From: Neocallimastix lanati (nom. inval.)
Lineage: Eukaryota; Neocallimastigomycota; Neocallimastigomycetes; Neocallimastigales; Neocallimastigaceae
Assembly (NCBI GenBank): GCA_016946835.1
Contig: JACVTC010000003.1
Span: 1,310,001-1,327,500 of the forward strand
DNA: 17,500 bases
Direction of reading: 5' to 3'
Shown here: positions 1 through 10,400 of the stretch, one piece after another
Position numbering within the stretch: position 1 is the first letter of the stretch
Layout of the letters: each line of letters begins with the position of its first letter
Made by a program: the position numbers and the translations under genes
The notes under the pieces: model-generated
Database searches by the model: none
The model's input: the letters and a program-made list of their open reading frames with translations, nothing else
What the model was told of the DNA's origin: nothing

Positions 1-1
1 T

Positions 2-61
2 GTCACTAAATCAAATGCAGAAGATGGTCTTGCCTTCGCTTTGGAAAAAATATTCCTTTAA
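2..61 (+). CDS. 3' end of a gene truncated by the window edge (unrecognised product)
   Basis: The first 60 bases are much less AT-rich than what follows and read as an open frame of 19 codons (VTKSNAEDGLAFALEKIFL) ending in TAA at 59-61, exactly where the sequence turns into A/T-rich spacer. That is how a coding 3' end looks in this window. The tail is too short to assign a family. The minus strand is also open over the same bases and could be read as the start of an exon behind an AAAG acceptor near 57-58, so the strand is not certain. Confidence 0.4.
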   Translation, partial: VTKSNAEDGLAFALEKIFL

Positions 62-282
62 TAAATAATTGGGATTAATCCATAAAATATATATTTTTTT
101 TCCTGTCTATAATAATAATTATCAATTAATTAGTTTTTCATAAACATAAATAAAAGGTTTTATATGAATTATAAATTAAATAGTTTTATTATAAATATTT
201 AATTTTTTATTATTTATTGTTATTAATAAAAAAAAAATAATTCCTAATTTTTTAAAAGATTAATTAAATCATCATTTTTTTA

Positions 283-315
<33 letters not shown>

Positions 316-372
316 ATTATTATTATAATTATTATTATAATTATTATGATTATGATTATGATTATGATTACT
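283..372 (+). repeat. ATT/ATTATA and GATTAT microsatellite
   Basis: A run of ATT units passes into TTATAATTA variants and then into four GATTAT hexamers (about 345-372). It creates the start of a spurious Met/Ile-rich open frame. Confidence 0.85.
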
Positions 373-445
373 ATTTTATCTTTTATTTTTTATTTTATTT
401 TTATTATTACGATTATTACAATTATGATTACTATTTTATCTTTTT
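361..445 (+). repeat. imperfect direct duplication, about 58 bp period
   Basis: The string ATTATGATTACTATTTTATC occurs at about 363 and again at about 421, each followed by a T-rich stretch. It looks like a local tandem duplication in low-complexity DNA. Confidence 0.65.
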
Positions 446-910
446 TCTTTTATTTTATTATTATATTTGTTTTATTGTTTTTGATTTTGGTTTTTATTTT
501 GTTTTTCATTTTTATTGTTTTTTTAGTATTAATAGAAAAATCTTTAAAAATAATAATATAATTTTTATTTTATTTTATTTATTTTTTTTTTTTTTTTCTT
601 ATTCATAAACTTGATATGAATCAAAAACATTAACTCAATGTATTTGTGTATTAATAATTTTTTTTTTTTTTTTAATAATATTAAATTCATATATTTCTTC
701 ATAATATTAATATACAAAGCTGATATAGTAGTTTAATAACTCTTGTAATACAATCATTAAAAAAAAAAAAAAAAAGTAGTCTTTAGGTTGACACATAAAT
801 AACAATGTTATATTTGCTTAATAATAATTAAGTATAATAAGTATATTATATAAAAAGAATTAATAAAATTAATAATTTAGGAAAAACCATTCTTATCTTC
901 ATATTTTAAG

Positions 911-938
911 AAAAATAAATAAATAAATAAATAAATAA

Positions 939-970
<32 letters not shown>
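911..970 (+). repeat. AAAT tetranucleotide run followed by poly-A
   Basis: Seven to eight AAAT units lead into an uninterrupted run of about 30 A residues ending at 970. Confidence 0.9.
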
Positions 971-972
<2 letters not shown>

Positions 973-1342
973 TTTATCTTAAAAAATAATAAAATAGAAT
1001 AAATGAATAAGAAATATAATTTTAGAAAACTAAATAAAAAAAATCTATATCTATAGTTCATTATTTTTATGTTAATATATATTATAAAAATAAATATATT
1101 TCCATAAATATATAAACATTTTATTTAATTTCAAATATTATAAAGCACAATTTTAATATTCTTAATTTTTTTCTTTTTTTTTTTTTCATTTTTCATATAT
1201 TATTAATAAAAAGTTTTTATAAATTCCTATATTAATTTTTTATTATTATTTTTTATTTATCTATTTATTTATTTATGTATATAAGTATTATTATTAAAAT
1301 AATTTATTTATTATAATATATTTATTTTAACATTATATATGT

Positions 1343-1372
1343 TTTTTATTTATTTATTTATTTATTTATTAT
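1343..1372 (+). repeat. TTTA tetranucleotide run
   Basis: About seven TTTA/TTAT units in tandem. A shorter run of the same type lies at 1256-1275. Confidence 0.85.
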
Positions 1373-2102
1373 TTATTTCATTATTTTGAATATTTAAAAT
1401 TTTATATCTTTTAAAATATATGTATATTTATATATTAATTGAAACATTTTATATATATATATAAATGAAAAAAAGTAGATCTATTTAGTTTTAATTGAAA
1501 TATTTATTTTCATTCAATAAAAAAAAAAATAAAAAAAGAAAATAAAAATAAAAATAATAATAATAATAATAATAATAGTAATAATAAATATGTAAATATA
1601 AAAACACCAGTACCTAAATATAAACATTAAATAAATAATTAATTATTTATCTAAATAAATTATTATTATATATATAATATGATATTTATTATTTATTTAA
1701 ATATTATTTTTTTATGTATATACATATATTTTTTTTTAATAGATTCAATATGTACACTATCTTGAAATGTAGGTTTTCACACATGTAAAGTGTATATCAT
1801 TGTTATCATAAAGATTTTTAGTATGATTAATATGTTAATAAATCAATTTATAACGTTATACATGTTGAGCGTGTTTCAAAAATAAAATGAATACTGAAGT
1901 ATAATAATACATGTAAAAATGTTAATGAAAACAAAATAAAACGAATACAAAAAAAAATAAAATAAATACTAAAAATAAATCAAATACTATAATATAATAA
2001 ATAAATAAATATATAATAAAAAAAAAAGTTTTTTTATTTAATATATATATATATATAAATTAATATCATATAATCTTAAATATTATATTATAAATAAATA
2101 AG

Positions 2103-2144
2103 CAAACAACAATATCAACGACAACAACAACAACAACAAAAAAA
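2103..2144 (+). repeat. CAA/ACA trinucleotide patch
   Basis: CAACAA-type units interrupted once by CGA, in otherwise C-free DNA. No open frame around it suggests that it encodes a protein. Confidence 0.7.
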
Positions 2145-2485
2145 ATATTTATTATCAACATATCAACATATATCATAATAAATATATTTATTAATTATAT
2201 TTTTTTCCCATAAAAAAAAATAAAAACTTGTTTCATCCAAAAATAATTATATATAAATATATGTTTTTTTCTTATAAACATATTTATTTTATATCATATA
2301 ATCATATATATCAGATAAATATTAATATGAAATTTAATAATTTTTTTTAATGAAATTACTAAACTTTGAAAAAAAAAAAAAAAAAAAAAAAAAAAGATAA
2401 ATCATTTAATATTAAGAATTTAAAAATCTTTTAATGATAATCAGACTATTAAATAATTTTTAAAAATTTTAATGTTATTTATTAA

Positions 2486-2487
<2 letters not shown>

Positions 2488-2532
<45 letters not shown>
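2488..2532 (+). repeat. long poly-A tract (about 44 A)
   Basis: The longest pure A run in the window. Other runs of more than 20 lie at about 2369-2395, 3240-3264, 5440-5470 and 15848-15880. Confidence 0.9.
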
Positions 2533-2535
<3 letters not shown>

Positions 2536-2767
2536 AAATATAAAATAAAACTTTGAAATGTTAAATTTTGAAAAAAAAAAAAAAAAAATGAACTTAAATG
2601 TCTAAAATTTTTATTGGTTATGGTATATAAGGATATAATATACATTTAATATGTATAATATATGTATAATTAAAATAAGGTTAATCATCTTTTTGTTTTT
2701 TTTATATATATATATAAAAATTAAATATGATAAGCATTAATAATCACAAAAAATGATATTAATAATA

Positions 2768-2870
2768 ATTAAATTAATTAATATCACAGTATAATAACTT
2801 TATTTTATAAATTATTTTTAAAAAAAAAAGTCATATTAATTTATTATTTATAATTTTAAATTAGTATTGT
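2768..2870 (+). repeat. 5' flank duplicated at 5714-5819
   Basis: This stretch and 5714-5819 share the same order of landmarks: ATTAATTAATATC, then an ACTTTATTTT block, then AAAAGTCATATTAATTTATT continuing with few differences to a TATTGT. A match of this length and order, including the G/C-containing core, is more than base composition alone would give. It lies upstream of the decayed copies, as its partner lies upstream of the intact gene, so it is probably the old promoter-side flank of a duplicated gene. Confidence 0.6.
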
Positions 2871-3237
2871 AGATATGATAAAAAAAAATATAATTTTCAA
2901 AAAAAAAAAAAAAAAAAAATTTAATTATTTATTATTTTTCATTATTATTTTTTTTTTAAAAATAACAAAATATTATATGATATTAAAAACATAAATTTTA
3001 TATATTTATCTTTTCTTTTTTTTTTTTAATTAAAAAATTAAATTTATAAAATTAAATTATAGTTTATTACATGAAACAAAATTAAAAAAAAAAAAAAAAA
3101 ATTAAAATTCTATAATTACTATATTAATTATTAACTTTTTTTTTATTTTTTAAAAAAAAATATAACCGCAACATTATATAAAATATAAACATGAAACTTT
3201 TTTTTTAAAGGTTTCAATTATTAATTTATATAATTTA

Positions 3238-3271
<34 letters not shown>

Positions 3272-3340
3272 TCTCATTTTTAATGATAAATATTAATGAT
3301 ATATATATATATATATATAATTAAAAATTAATTAAATTCT

Positions 3341-3610
3341 TCCCCTTCCAGAACTAAAATTTTCATTTTTCTTCCATTGTAAAGACTAAAGACTAAGACT
3401 ATTTCAGTCTCATCCGCTATTAAAACCAAAACTCTTAAAAATTAAGACTTTTACAACTTCTTTTACTGCTAGAACTAAGACATTTCTAATCTCTTCCACT
3501 ATTAAAACTAAGATTATTCCAGTCTCTTCCAGATCCTAAAGCTAAATTTCTTCCAATATCAGTACTCCAACAAATACCAGTTATTCAAGACCATTGATTA
3601 TTTAAGTTGT
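3341..3610 (+). pseudogene. decayed copy A of the secreted 11-residue-repeat protein
   Basis: The stretch carries mutated versions of the 33-bp unit of the intact gene at 6296-7663, for example AGAACTAAGACATTTCTAATC and ATTCCAGTCTCTTCCAG at about 3470-3530, roughly seven units in all. It then shows the linker that precedes the Cys module (AGTACTCCAAC at 3561) and the first codons of the module (GATTATTTAAGTTGT). Several stops and indels interrupt the frame, and no intact signal-peptide exon is visible upstream. The module breaks off after TTGT at 3607-3610, where copy B begins. Confidence 0.75.
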
Positions 3611-4161
3611 TTATGCTTTAACAACTAATAAGTAATTAATTTTATTCTTTTTTTCTTTATATTGATAAATTAATATTAAATGTTTAATTATTTTTTTTTA
3701 TAATAAATATATACTAATTTATTTTATTTTATTATAAATATTTTTTTTTTTTTACTTTTAAAAAATTAGTTATTATAGCAAAAGCTCTTCTAGTATATTC
3801 TTCTTGTAGAACTAAATTTCTTTCAGTTTCTACAGCTAGTAGAAATACGTCCATTCCAGTCTTATCTGCTTCAATAACTAAATCTATTTCTGTTTCTTAC
3901 ATTACTAATAAAATTAAGTCTATTACAAGTTCTTCAATTGTTGGTGCTTCTACATCAAATATTAATACTCCAATTAATAACAGCAATTCAAGTACAAGTG
4001 ATTATTTAAGTTGTAATCTTAAGGATTATGAATGTAAAAATCAAAAATTAAATACTTGCTATGATGCTTTCTCTCAATGTTGGTCTCAATAATTAAATGA
4101 AAATTATTCCAATGAATGAAATTCTCTTAATACTATTTGTTCTAAATTTGGAGTTAAATAA
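3607..4161 (+). pseudogene. decayed copy B of the secreted repeat protein, fused to copy A
   Basis: The block starts with the end of a signal-peptide exon (TTGTTTATGCTTTAACAACT at 3607, compare TTGTTTATGCTTTAGCAGCT at 6334). The splice donor is mutated from GTAAGT to ATAAGT. An intron-like A/T stretch ends in ATAG at 3778, followed by an exon that begins CAAAAGCTCTTC like the functional gene. The exon stays open for about 104 codons with only about four degenerate 11-residue repeats, then enters the Cys module. In-frame TAA at 4090 and TGA at 4117 stop it there, and the TGA replaces a conserved Cys. The family frame ends at TAA 4159-4161. With no start region, no donor and two stops, it is not expected to make the protein. 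Confidence 0.8.
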
Positions 4162-5029
4162 AGCAGTATTAACTACTGTTTAAATTACGAATTCATTTTA
4201 AATAAAAAAAATTAATAATAATAACAAAATTAAAATTCAAAAAAAAAAAAGAAAAAAATAAAAAAAATTAAATTAAATAAATGTATCAACTAGTTTGATA
4301 TTAACTTATTTTAATATTTGATTAACTATCAATATCTCATTAAGAAAAAAAAATTATTATTTTTTCAAATTATATAATTAAATAAATAACTATTTATATA
4401 GCTACTAAAAAAATATTTTTATAGATTAATAATATTTATTATATATTTTTCATATAAATTTATTTTATATAAAATGATGTGAAAATGTATTATTTTTATT
4501 ATTATTATCATTATTATTATTGTTGTTGTTGTCATTGAAAATATCCTTATTTGATTTATTATTTAAATTTTTAATGAAATAGAAATAAAATAAAAATATA
4601 TTATATACAAATATAGAGAATGATTTATATAATTAAATTTTAAAATAATAATAAAATTCATTTATTTACAATAAAGATATAATAAAAATTAAACTTTATA
4701 TGTTATAAATGATATTTAATTACTATTATTTATATATTTTTATATAAATCATAACAATTTATTTTACTATTATATTATTAATATATTTCATATTACCGCT
4801 GTCTCAAATTAATATTTTCTTTCATCAATTTCAAACCTTTTATCTGATTTTGAAATATATTTGACATTGTATAATCTTCATTGTTTTATTTATATTTTAT
4901 TTCAAGTAATTTTTAATATATAATTATTATAATAGTGGTAATTAATTAATGATAAAATAAAGTAAATAATAAATATATTAGTGCAAGATTAATTTAATAT
5001 ATCACAATTTGTTAATTTTTTTTTTCTCT

Positions 5030-5075
<46 letters not shown>

Positions 5076-5432
5076 TAAAATAATAACAAGAAAATGAAAT
5101 TTATACTAATCATTAATTTTTAAAATAGAACATTTCTAAAATTTTGGTTTTCAAGCAGTAATATTAGTATGATATAATAATTTATGATATAATAATATTA
5201 TTAATAGTAAGATAAAATAATATTTTATCTAAAAAATAAATAAAATTATTAATATTTAAAAAATTCTAATAATTATTATATATAAATTCAAATTTCTAAT
5301 AATTTTAATAATATTATTATTATAAACATTTTTAGCTATCATTATGATATTTAAATTTTTGAATATGTTTTATATTAATATTTATAAAATATGTAAATAC
5401 AATATATTTTTTTAAAGTATAAATTAAATATT

Positions 5433-5475
<43 letters not shown>

Positions 5476-5713
5476 TTATCTTTAAATTTTACTTTTTTTA
5501 TAAAGAAATTAACACTTATTATATATTCTTTTTTAGAGTTTAATATATTATTAAATTCATTTATAAGATATTAATTAAATTTTAATAATTATGTTTTATA
5601 TTAAAGATTAAATTAATATGATTACTTTTTATAATTTTTTAAAATTTTTAGAATACAGAATATGCTGATCTTTTTTATTCAAAATAAATTAAATATCTCA
5701 TTGAAATGTAATA
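4162..5713. other. AT-rich spacer, no convincing gene
   Basis: Low-complexity DNA with poly-A/T runs and an ATT/TGT patch at 4497-4535. One less AT-rich island of about 85 bases at 4793-4880 is described under findings. Nothing else rises above background. Confidence 0.65.
5032..5075. repeat. T31-A13 self-complementary homopolymer junction
   Basis: About 31 T residues are followed directly by 13 A residues, so the A arm can pair with the adjoining T residues. It may extrude a hairpin or act as a nucleosome-depleted element. No gene boundary lies close to it. Confidence 0.6.
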
Positions 5714-5819
5714 ATTAATTAATTAATATCATGAGAGTAAAACTTTATTTTTTATATAATAAAATTTTATGTTATGAAAAGTCATATTAATTTATTATTA
5801 TGATTTAAATTAATATTGT
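5714..5819 (+). repeat. 5' flank of the repeat-protein gene, duplicated at 2768-2870
   Basis: Partner of the block at 2768-2870. It lies about 480 bp upstream of the ATG at 6296. The core AAAAGTCATATTAATTTATT is identical in both (5777 and 2826, an offset of 2951 bp). It may hold promoter-side sequence kept since the gene duplicated. No specific factor site is recognised. Confidence 0.6.
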
Positions 5820-6295
5820 TTTACTGATAAATGTAGTACAAATAATCATATTAAGATAATATCTTTTTTTTTGTTATTACAAAATATCATATAAGAACTT
5901 TAATATATAAAAAATATACATTAATTTAAAAAATTTTTTTAAAACAAAAAAAGATATTTTAATACAAAATTTTAATTATTAATTAAACATTAATAATTAT
6001 TTTTTAATAAAAAATTTTATGAGTCTTTGTAATTTTATTCTTTTAAAACTTTATTATAACCATAATCAAATTTTTTAATAAAAAAATTTTATTAACACTT
6101 TGAAAACTTTATTATAATCATCATTTTTATATAAATAGTCAAATTTTTTCTTTTCTTTTTTTTTTTTTTTTTATAATCATTAAAAATAATATAATTAATA
6201 TAATAATCTTTTAATTATATTAAAATAAATATTTAATATTATTAAATATAATTAATTAATATATATAATTAAAATAAATATAAATATATATAAAA

Positions 6296-7663
6296 ATGAA
6301 ATTCATTAATATTTTATTATTATCATTATATATTGTTTATGCTTTAGCAGCTAGTAAGTATATATATATTAATAAATTCATATTATTATTAATTTAATTT
6401 TAATAAAATAATATATAAAATAATAAATAGTAATTAATATTAAAATATAATATTATTGAAATATTAATAATAATAATAATAATAATAATAGCAAAAACTC
6501 TTCCTGTCTCATATACCTCTAGAACTAAGACTATTCCAGTCTCTTCCACTTCTAGAACTAAGACTATTCCAGTTTCTTCCACTACTAGAACTAAGACAGT
6601 TCCAATCTCATCTACTTCTAGAACAAAGACTATTCCAGTTTCTTCCACTTCTAGAACAAAGACTATTCCAGTTTCTTCCACTTCTAGAACTAAGACTATT
6701 CCAGTTTCTTCCACTACCAGAACTAAAACAGTTCCAATCTCTTCCACTTCTAGAACTAAGACTATTCCAGTTTCTTCCACTACTAGAACTAAGACAGTTC
6801 CAATCTCATCTACTTCTAGAACAAAGACTATTCCAGTTTCTTCCACTTCTAGAACAAAGACTATTCCAGTTTCTTCCACTTCTAGAACTAAGACTATTCC
6901 AGTTTCTTCCACTACCAGAACTAAAACAGTTCCAATCTCTTCCACTTCTAGAACAAAGACTATTCCAGTTTCTTCCACTACTAGAACTAAGACAGTTCCA
7001 ATCTCATCTACTTCTAGAACAAAGACTATTCCAGTTTCTTCCACTACTAGAACTAAGACAGTTCCAATCTCATCTACTTCTAGAACTAAGACTATTCCAG
7101 TTTCTTCCACTACCAGAACTAAGACAGTTCCAATCTCATCTACTTCTAGAACAAAGACTATTCCAGTTTCTTCCACTTCTAGAACAAAGACTATTCCAGT
7201 TTCTTCCACTTCTAGAACTAAGACTATTCCAGTTTCTTCCACTACCAGAACTAAAACAGTTCCAATCTCTTCCACTTCTAGAACAAAGACTATTCCAGTT
7301 TCTTCCACTACTAGAACTAAGACAGTTCCAATCTCATCTACTTCCAGAACAAAGATTATTCCAGTTTCTTCTACTACCAGAACTAAGACTATTCCAATCT
7401 CATCTACTTCAAGAACAAAGACTATTCCACGTTCATCTACTTCTAGAACTACTAGAACCACCACTACTAACGCTAGTACTCCAACTTATAATGATAATAC
7501 TAGTGACTATTTAAGTTGTAGTTCTCAAGATTGGGAATGTAAAAATCAAAAATCAAATGCTTGTTATGCTGCTCTTTCTCAATGTTGGTCTCAAACTTGG
7601 ACTGAAAATCGTAATGAAAACTGTAATTCTCTTAATATTATTTGTTCCAAAATCTGGAGTTAA
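6296..7663 (+). CDS. secreted Ser/Thr-Lys/Arg 11-residue-repeat protein with C-terminal six-Cys module (spliced, 409 aa)
   Basis: Two exons, 6296-6353 and 6492-7663, join in phase (19 codons + 1 base, then CA) to give 409 residues. Exon 1 encodes MKFINILLLSLYIVYALAA, a typical secretory signal peptide. Residues 29-336 are 28 exact-length copies of SRTKTIPVSST / TRTKTVPISST, likely a rigid, basic, O-glycosylated stalk. After a Thr/Asn linker, residues 357-409 form a compact module with Cys at 362, 369, 377, 384, 397 and 404 and Trp at 367, 385, 389 and 408. This suggests three disulfides. I do not recognise the module; it does not match the fungal dockerin (CBM10) Cys/Trp spacing. There is no C-terminal membrane segment or GPI-like tail, so the product is probably extracellular or wall-bound. 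The start is fixed by the signal peptide. The long minus-strand open frame here is a repeat shadow. Confidence 0.85.
6354..6491 (+). other. intron of the secreted repeat-protein gene (138 bp)
   Basis: Donor GTAAGT at 6354 and acceptor AATAG ending at 6491 after an AAT run. Removing it links the signal peptide to the repeat exon without a frame change. The decayed copy at 3607-4161 keeps the same acceptor context, which supports the call. Confidence 0.85.
6518..7441 (+). repeat. 28 x 33-bp coding minisatellite with a 198-bp higher-order period
   Basis: Units start every 33 bp without a single indel, most with TCTAGA or ACTAGA/ACCAGA at the start. Variants at the Ile/Val and Val/Ile positions and at synonymous sites (ACT/ACA, AAG/AAA) recur in a six-unit block: units 3-8 (6584-6781), 9-14 (6782-6979) and 19-24 (7112-7309). 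The last three units (from about 7343) are the most divergent, as expected at an array edge. Confidence 0.95.
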
Positions 7664-7699
7664 GTATATTAATTCTAATATTTTCATAATCATTCAAAA

Positions 7700-7708
<9 letters not shown>

Positions 7709-7736
<28 letters not shown>
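7709..7736. repeat. TA dinucleotide run in the 3' flank of the repeat-protein gene
   Basis: About 14 TA units directly after a 12-13 A run, about 45 bp past the stop codon. Confidence 0.9.
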
Positions 7737-7738
<2 letters not shown>

Positions 7739-7952
7739 GATAAAAATCCAATTAAAATTAAAATGATCAAAAAGATGATCTAATTTGTTTATATTGAATT
7801 AAATATTAAAATTACCAAAAATAAAAAAAAAAAATTTTTTTGTATAATTTTCAAATTAATCAGTAATGTTTAATAATTATAAATATTTTATTGAATAAAA
7901 AACAATTCAATGAAATACTTTTAATTAATTAATTAATATTGAAATTATCATG

Positions 7953-8002
7953 CGTTGATCGTTTACTAGTAATTATACGTTGATCGTTTAATAATAATTA
8001 TA
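7953..8002 (+). repeat. 25-bp direct repeat, two copies, core CGTTGATCGTTTA
   Basis: 7953-7977 and 7978-8002 are adjacent and differ at two positions. The G/C-containing core CGTTGATCGTTTA is identical in both and stands out against the surrounding pure A/T sequence. Confidence 0.8.
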
Positions 8003-8717
8003 GTAATAATAAAATATTTCATGATAATATTTTTTTATTAAATAATGATAATAATAATATATTAATTAATTTATTCATCAAAAAATTAATTGTTAGTAAC
8101 AAAAAAGCAATAAAAATAATAAATAATGTTTTGTACGTTGTTAATAATTTAATCAATAAATATGAAAGTTTTAATGAAAAATAAAAATAATAATAATAAT
8201 AAATAAATAAAAAAAAATAAAAAATAAAAAATGAAAAATAAAAATAAAAAATTTAAAAATTAATAAGAATTATGAAGCAATAATAAAATGTGTAAATATA
8301 TGTTTATGATTATATGTATGAATTTACGTATGAATAAATAAAAATATATATAAATAAAAAAAAAAATACATAAACAAAAAAATCAATTCATGGATATTAT
8401 ATCATATTACTGTCCCATTATTTGATTTATATTCAATTCACAAAAAAGAATTTTAAATTTGAATTTATATTTACAATACATTAATCAATTGAGAAATCAA
8501 ATAAAAAATAATATATGCCTATGCCTTTTTTTTAAAAAAACTTATGGATATTTTAATATAAAACTTTTATATGTATGATTAATTTGCTGGTAGAATATTA
8601 AAACATTCATTATTTTTTAATAAAATATTATATAAAACTAAAAGTAAAATAAAAAATTTGAAATAAATATAAAATAGTATATTGAATTTTTTTTTTTTTT
8701 GTTCAATTGTTGGTTTG

Positions 8718-9591
<874 letters not shown>

Positions 9592-9663
9592 GTACGATTA
9601 ATAGCAATAGTAATAGTAATAGTAGTAATAGTAATAATAATAATAGTAGTAGTAGTAGTAGTA
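9592..9663. repeat. degenerate AGT/AAT border of the microsatellite
   Basis: After AGTACGATTAATAGC the repeat continues as mixed AGT, AAT and GTA units, ending in six AGT units. It is the diverged edge of the same trinucleotide array. Confidence 0.85.
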
Positions 9664-9739
9664 AGAATAAACTTTATTTATTAGTATTTATTAAAATAAA
9701 TTAAAAATACGAAAAATAAAATACATGAAATTTTTTACA

Positions 9740-10400
9740 TTAATATTAAAAAATTACGTAATGAGTTTCGAGGAAGAAATGGCCTCTAATTCTTCCTATT
9801 CATTGATAATAACTCTACATGGATAAAAATTATCATTCGAATCAGTATCGAAATTTCAACGTCGATACTCTTGACAACTGTAAATCCAATAGTATACAAA
9901 TTGATCATAGTGTAAAAATCACTAATTACAATAGGCATAATTTTAGTAAGAAGTTCCTCAAACCCCACAAAAATATAAAATCTGAAAAGAAGACTCTCTA
10001 GAAGGTGACTGATAGATAATATCAATAAAACGCCTTCTTTCCTCAGAACCGACCTTTAAGATTTCATATACAGCATTTCCTCTAAGAAGGAGATACAGTA
10101 CGTAAAAATTAATATTATCATCAAAATTTTCCTCTCTATCATCAGGAATGTTCATTGATTTCTCATGAACATGAGCAATCAGAGAAAAATTAATAAAAAT
10201 TTCATGTACAAAATGAATGAATTGTTAATAAATTTTTTAAAACAATATTTAAACTTCTTTTATTTAATTGATCCAATCGCAGGGGTACTTGTACATTGAA
10301 CACATTTCCAGTAAAATATTCCCTTATTTCTCCAAGAAATATATTATTGTGTTTGCATATTATTAATCGATGTGGTTTTTTTCATTCATGAATAATGTGA
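9740..10400 (-). pseudogene. decayed coding DNA, probably 3' part of the same mobile element
   Basis: The block has clearly higher G/C and complexity than its surroundings and protein-like composition on the minus strand, but no frame is intact. Readable fragments include GIFYWKC at about 10310-10330, HVHEKSMNIPDDREENFDD around 10115-10175, LLLRGNAVYEIL followed by SEERRRFIDIIYQ at about 10010-10085, and EELLTKIMPIVISDFY near 9910-9960. The pieces lie in different frames separated by stops and indels. The W-x-C...H-x-H order could be a FLYWCH-type zinc finger, or these could be the C-terminal part of a LINE ORF2. I cannot decide which. Confidence 0.45.

Larger units (their letters stand above)
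62..2700. other. AT-rich low-complexity spacer, no gene seen
   Basis: About 2.6 kb made almost entirely of A and T, with poly-A/poly-T runs, ATT, AAAT/TTTA and TA microsatellites. No open frame has a protein-like composition. The one long frame (346-561, plus strand) is only Ile/Phe/Leu encoded by repeats. A slightly less AT-rich patch at 1741-1920 has no convincing reading frame or tRNA/rRNA signature. Confidence 0.7.

Noticed and set aside
346-561. Plus-strand open frame of 71 residues rich in Ile, Phe and Leu
   Set aside because: It is produced by GATTAT and T-rich repeats, has no protein-like composition, and shows no splice or start context.
1741-1920. Less AT-rich patch checked for tRNA or a coding exon
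   Set aside because: No T-loop GTTCRANNC box, no cloverleaf, and stops in all frames at short intervals.
3190-3215. ATGAAACTT as a possible start of copy A's signal peptide
   Set aside because: It hits a stop after five codons, and the similarity to the intact signal-peptide exon is limited to ATGAAA.
6400-7464. Minus-strand open frame of 354 residues (Glu/Val/Leu repeats)
   Set aside because: It is the reverse reading of the 33-bp coding repeat. The plus strand has the signal peptide, spliced start and Cys module, and the paralogue's conserved features are on the plus strand.
7557-7766. Plus-strand frame of 69 residues over the Cys module
   Set aside because: It is an out-of-frame reading of the module that runs on into the TA repeat.
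9819-10001. Short plus-strand frame of 60 residues
   Set aside because: It lies opposite the decayed minus-strand coding block, has no recognisable motif, and looks like chance.
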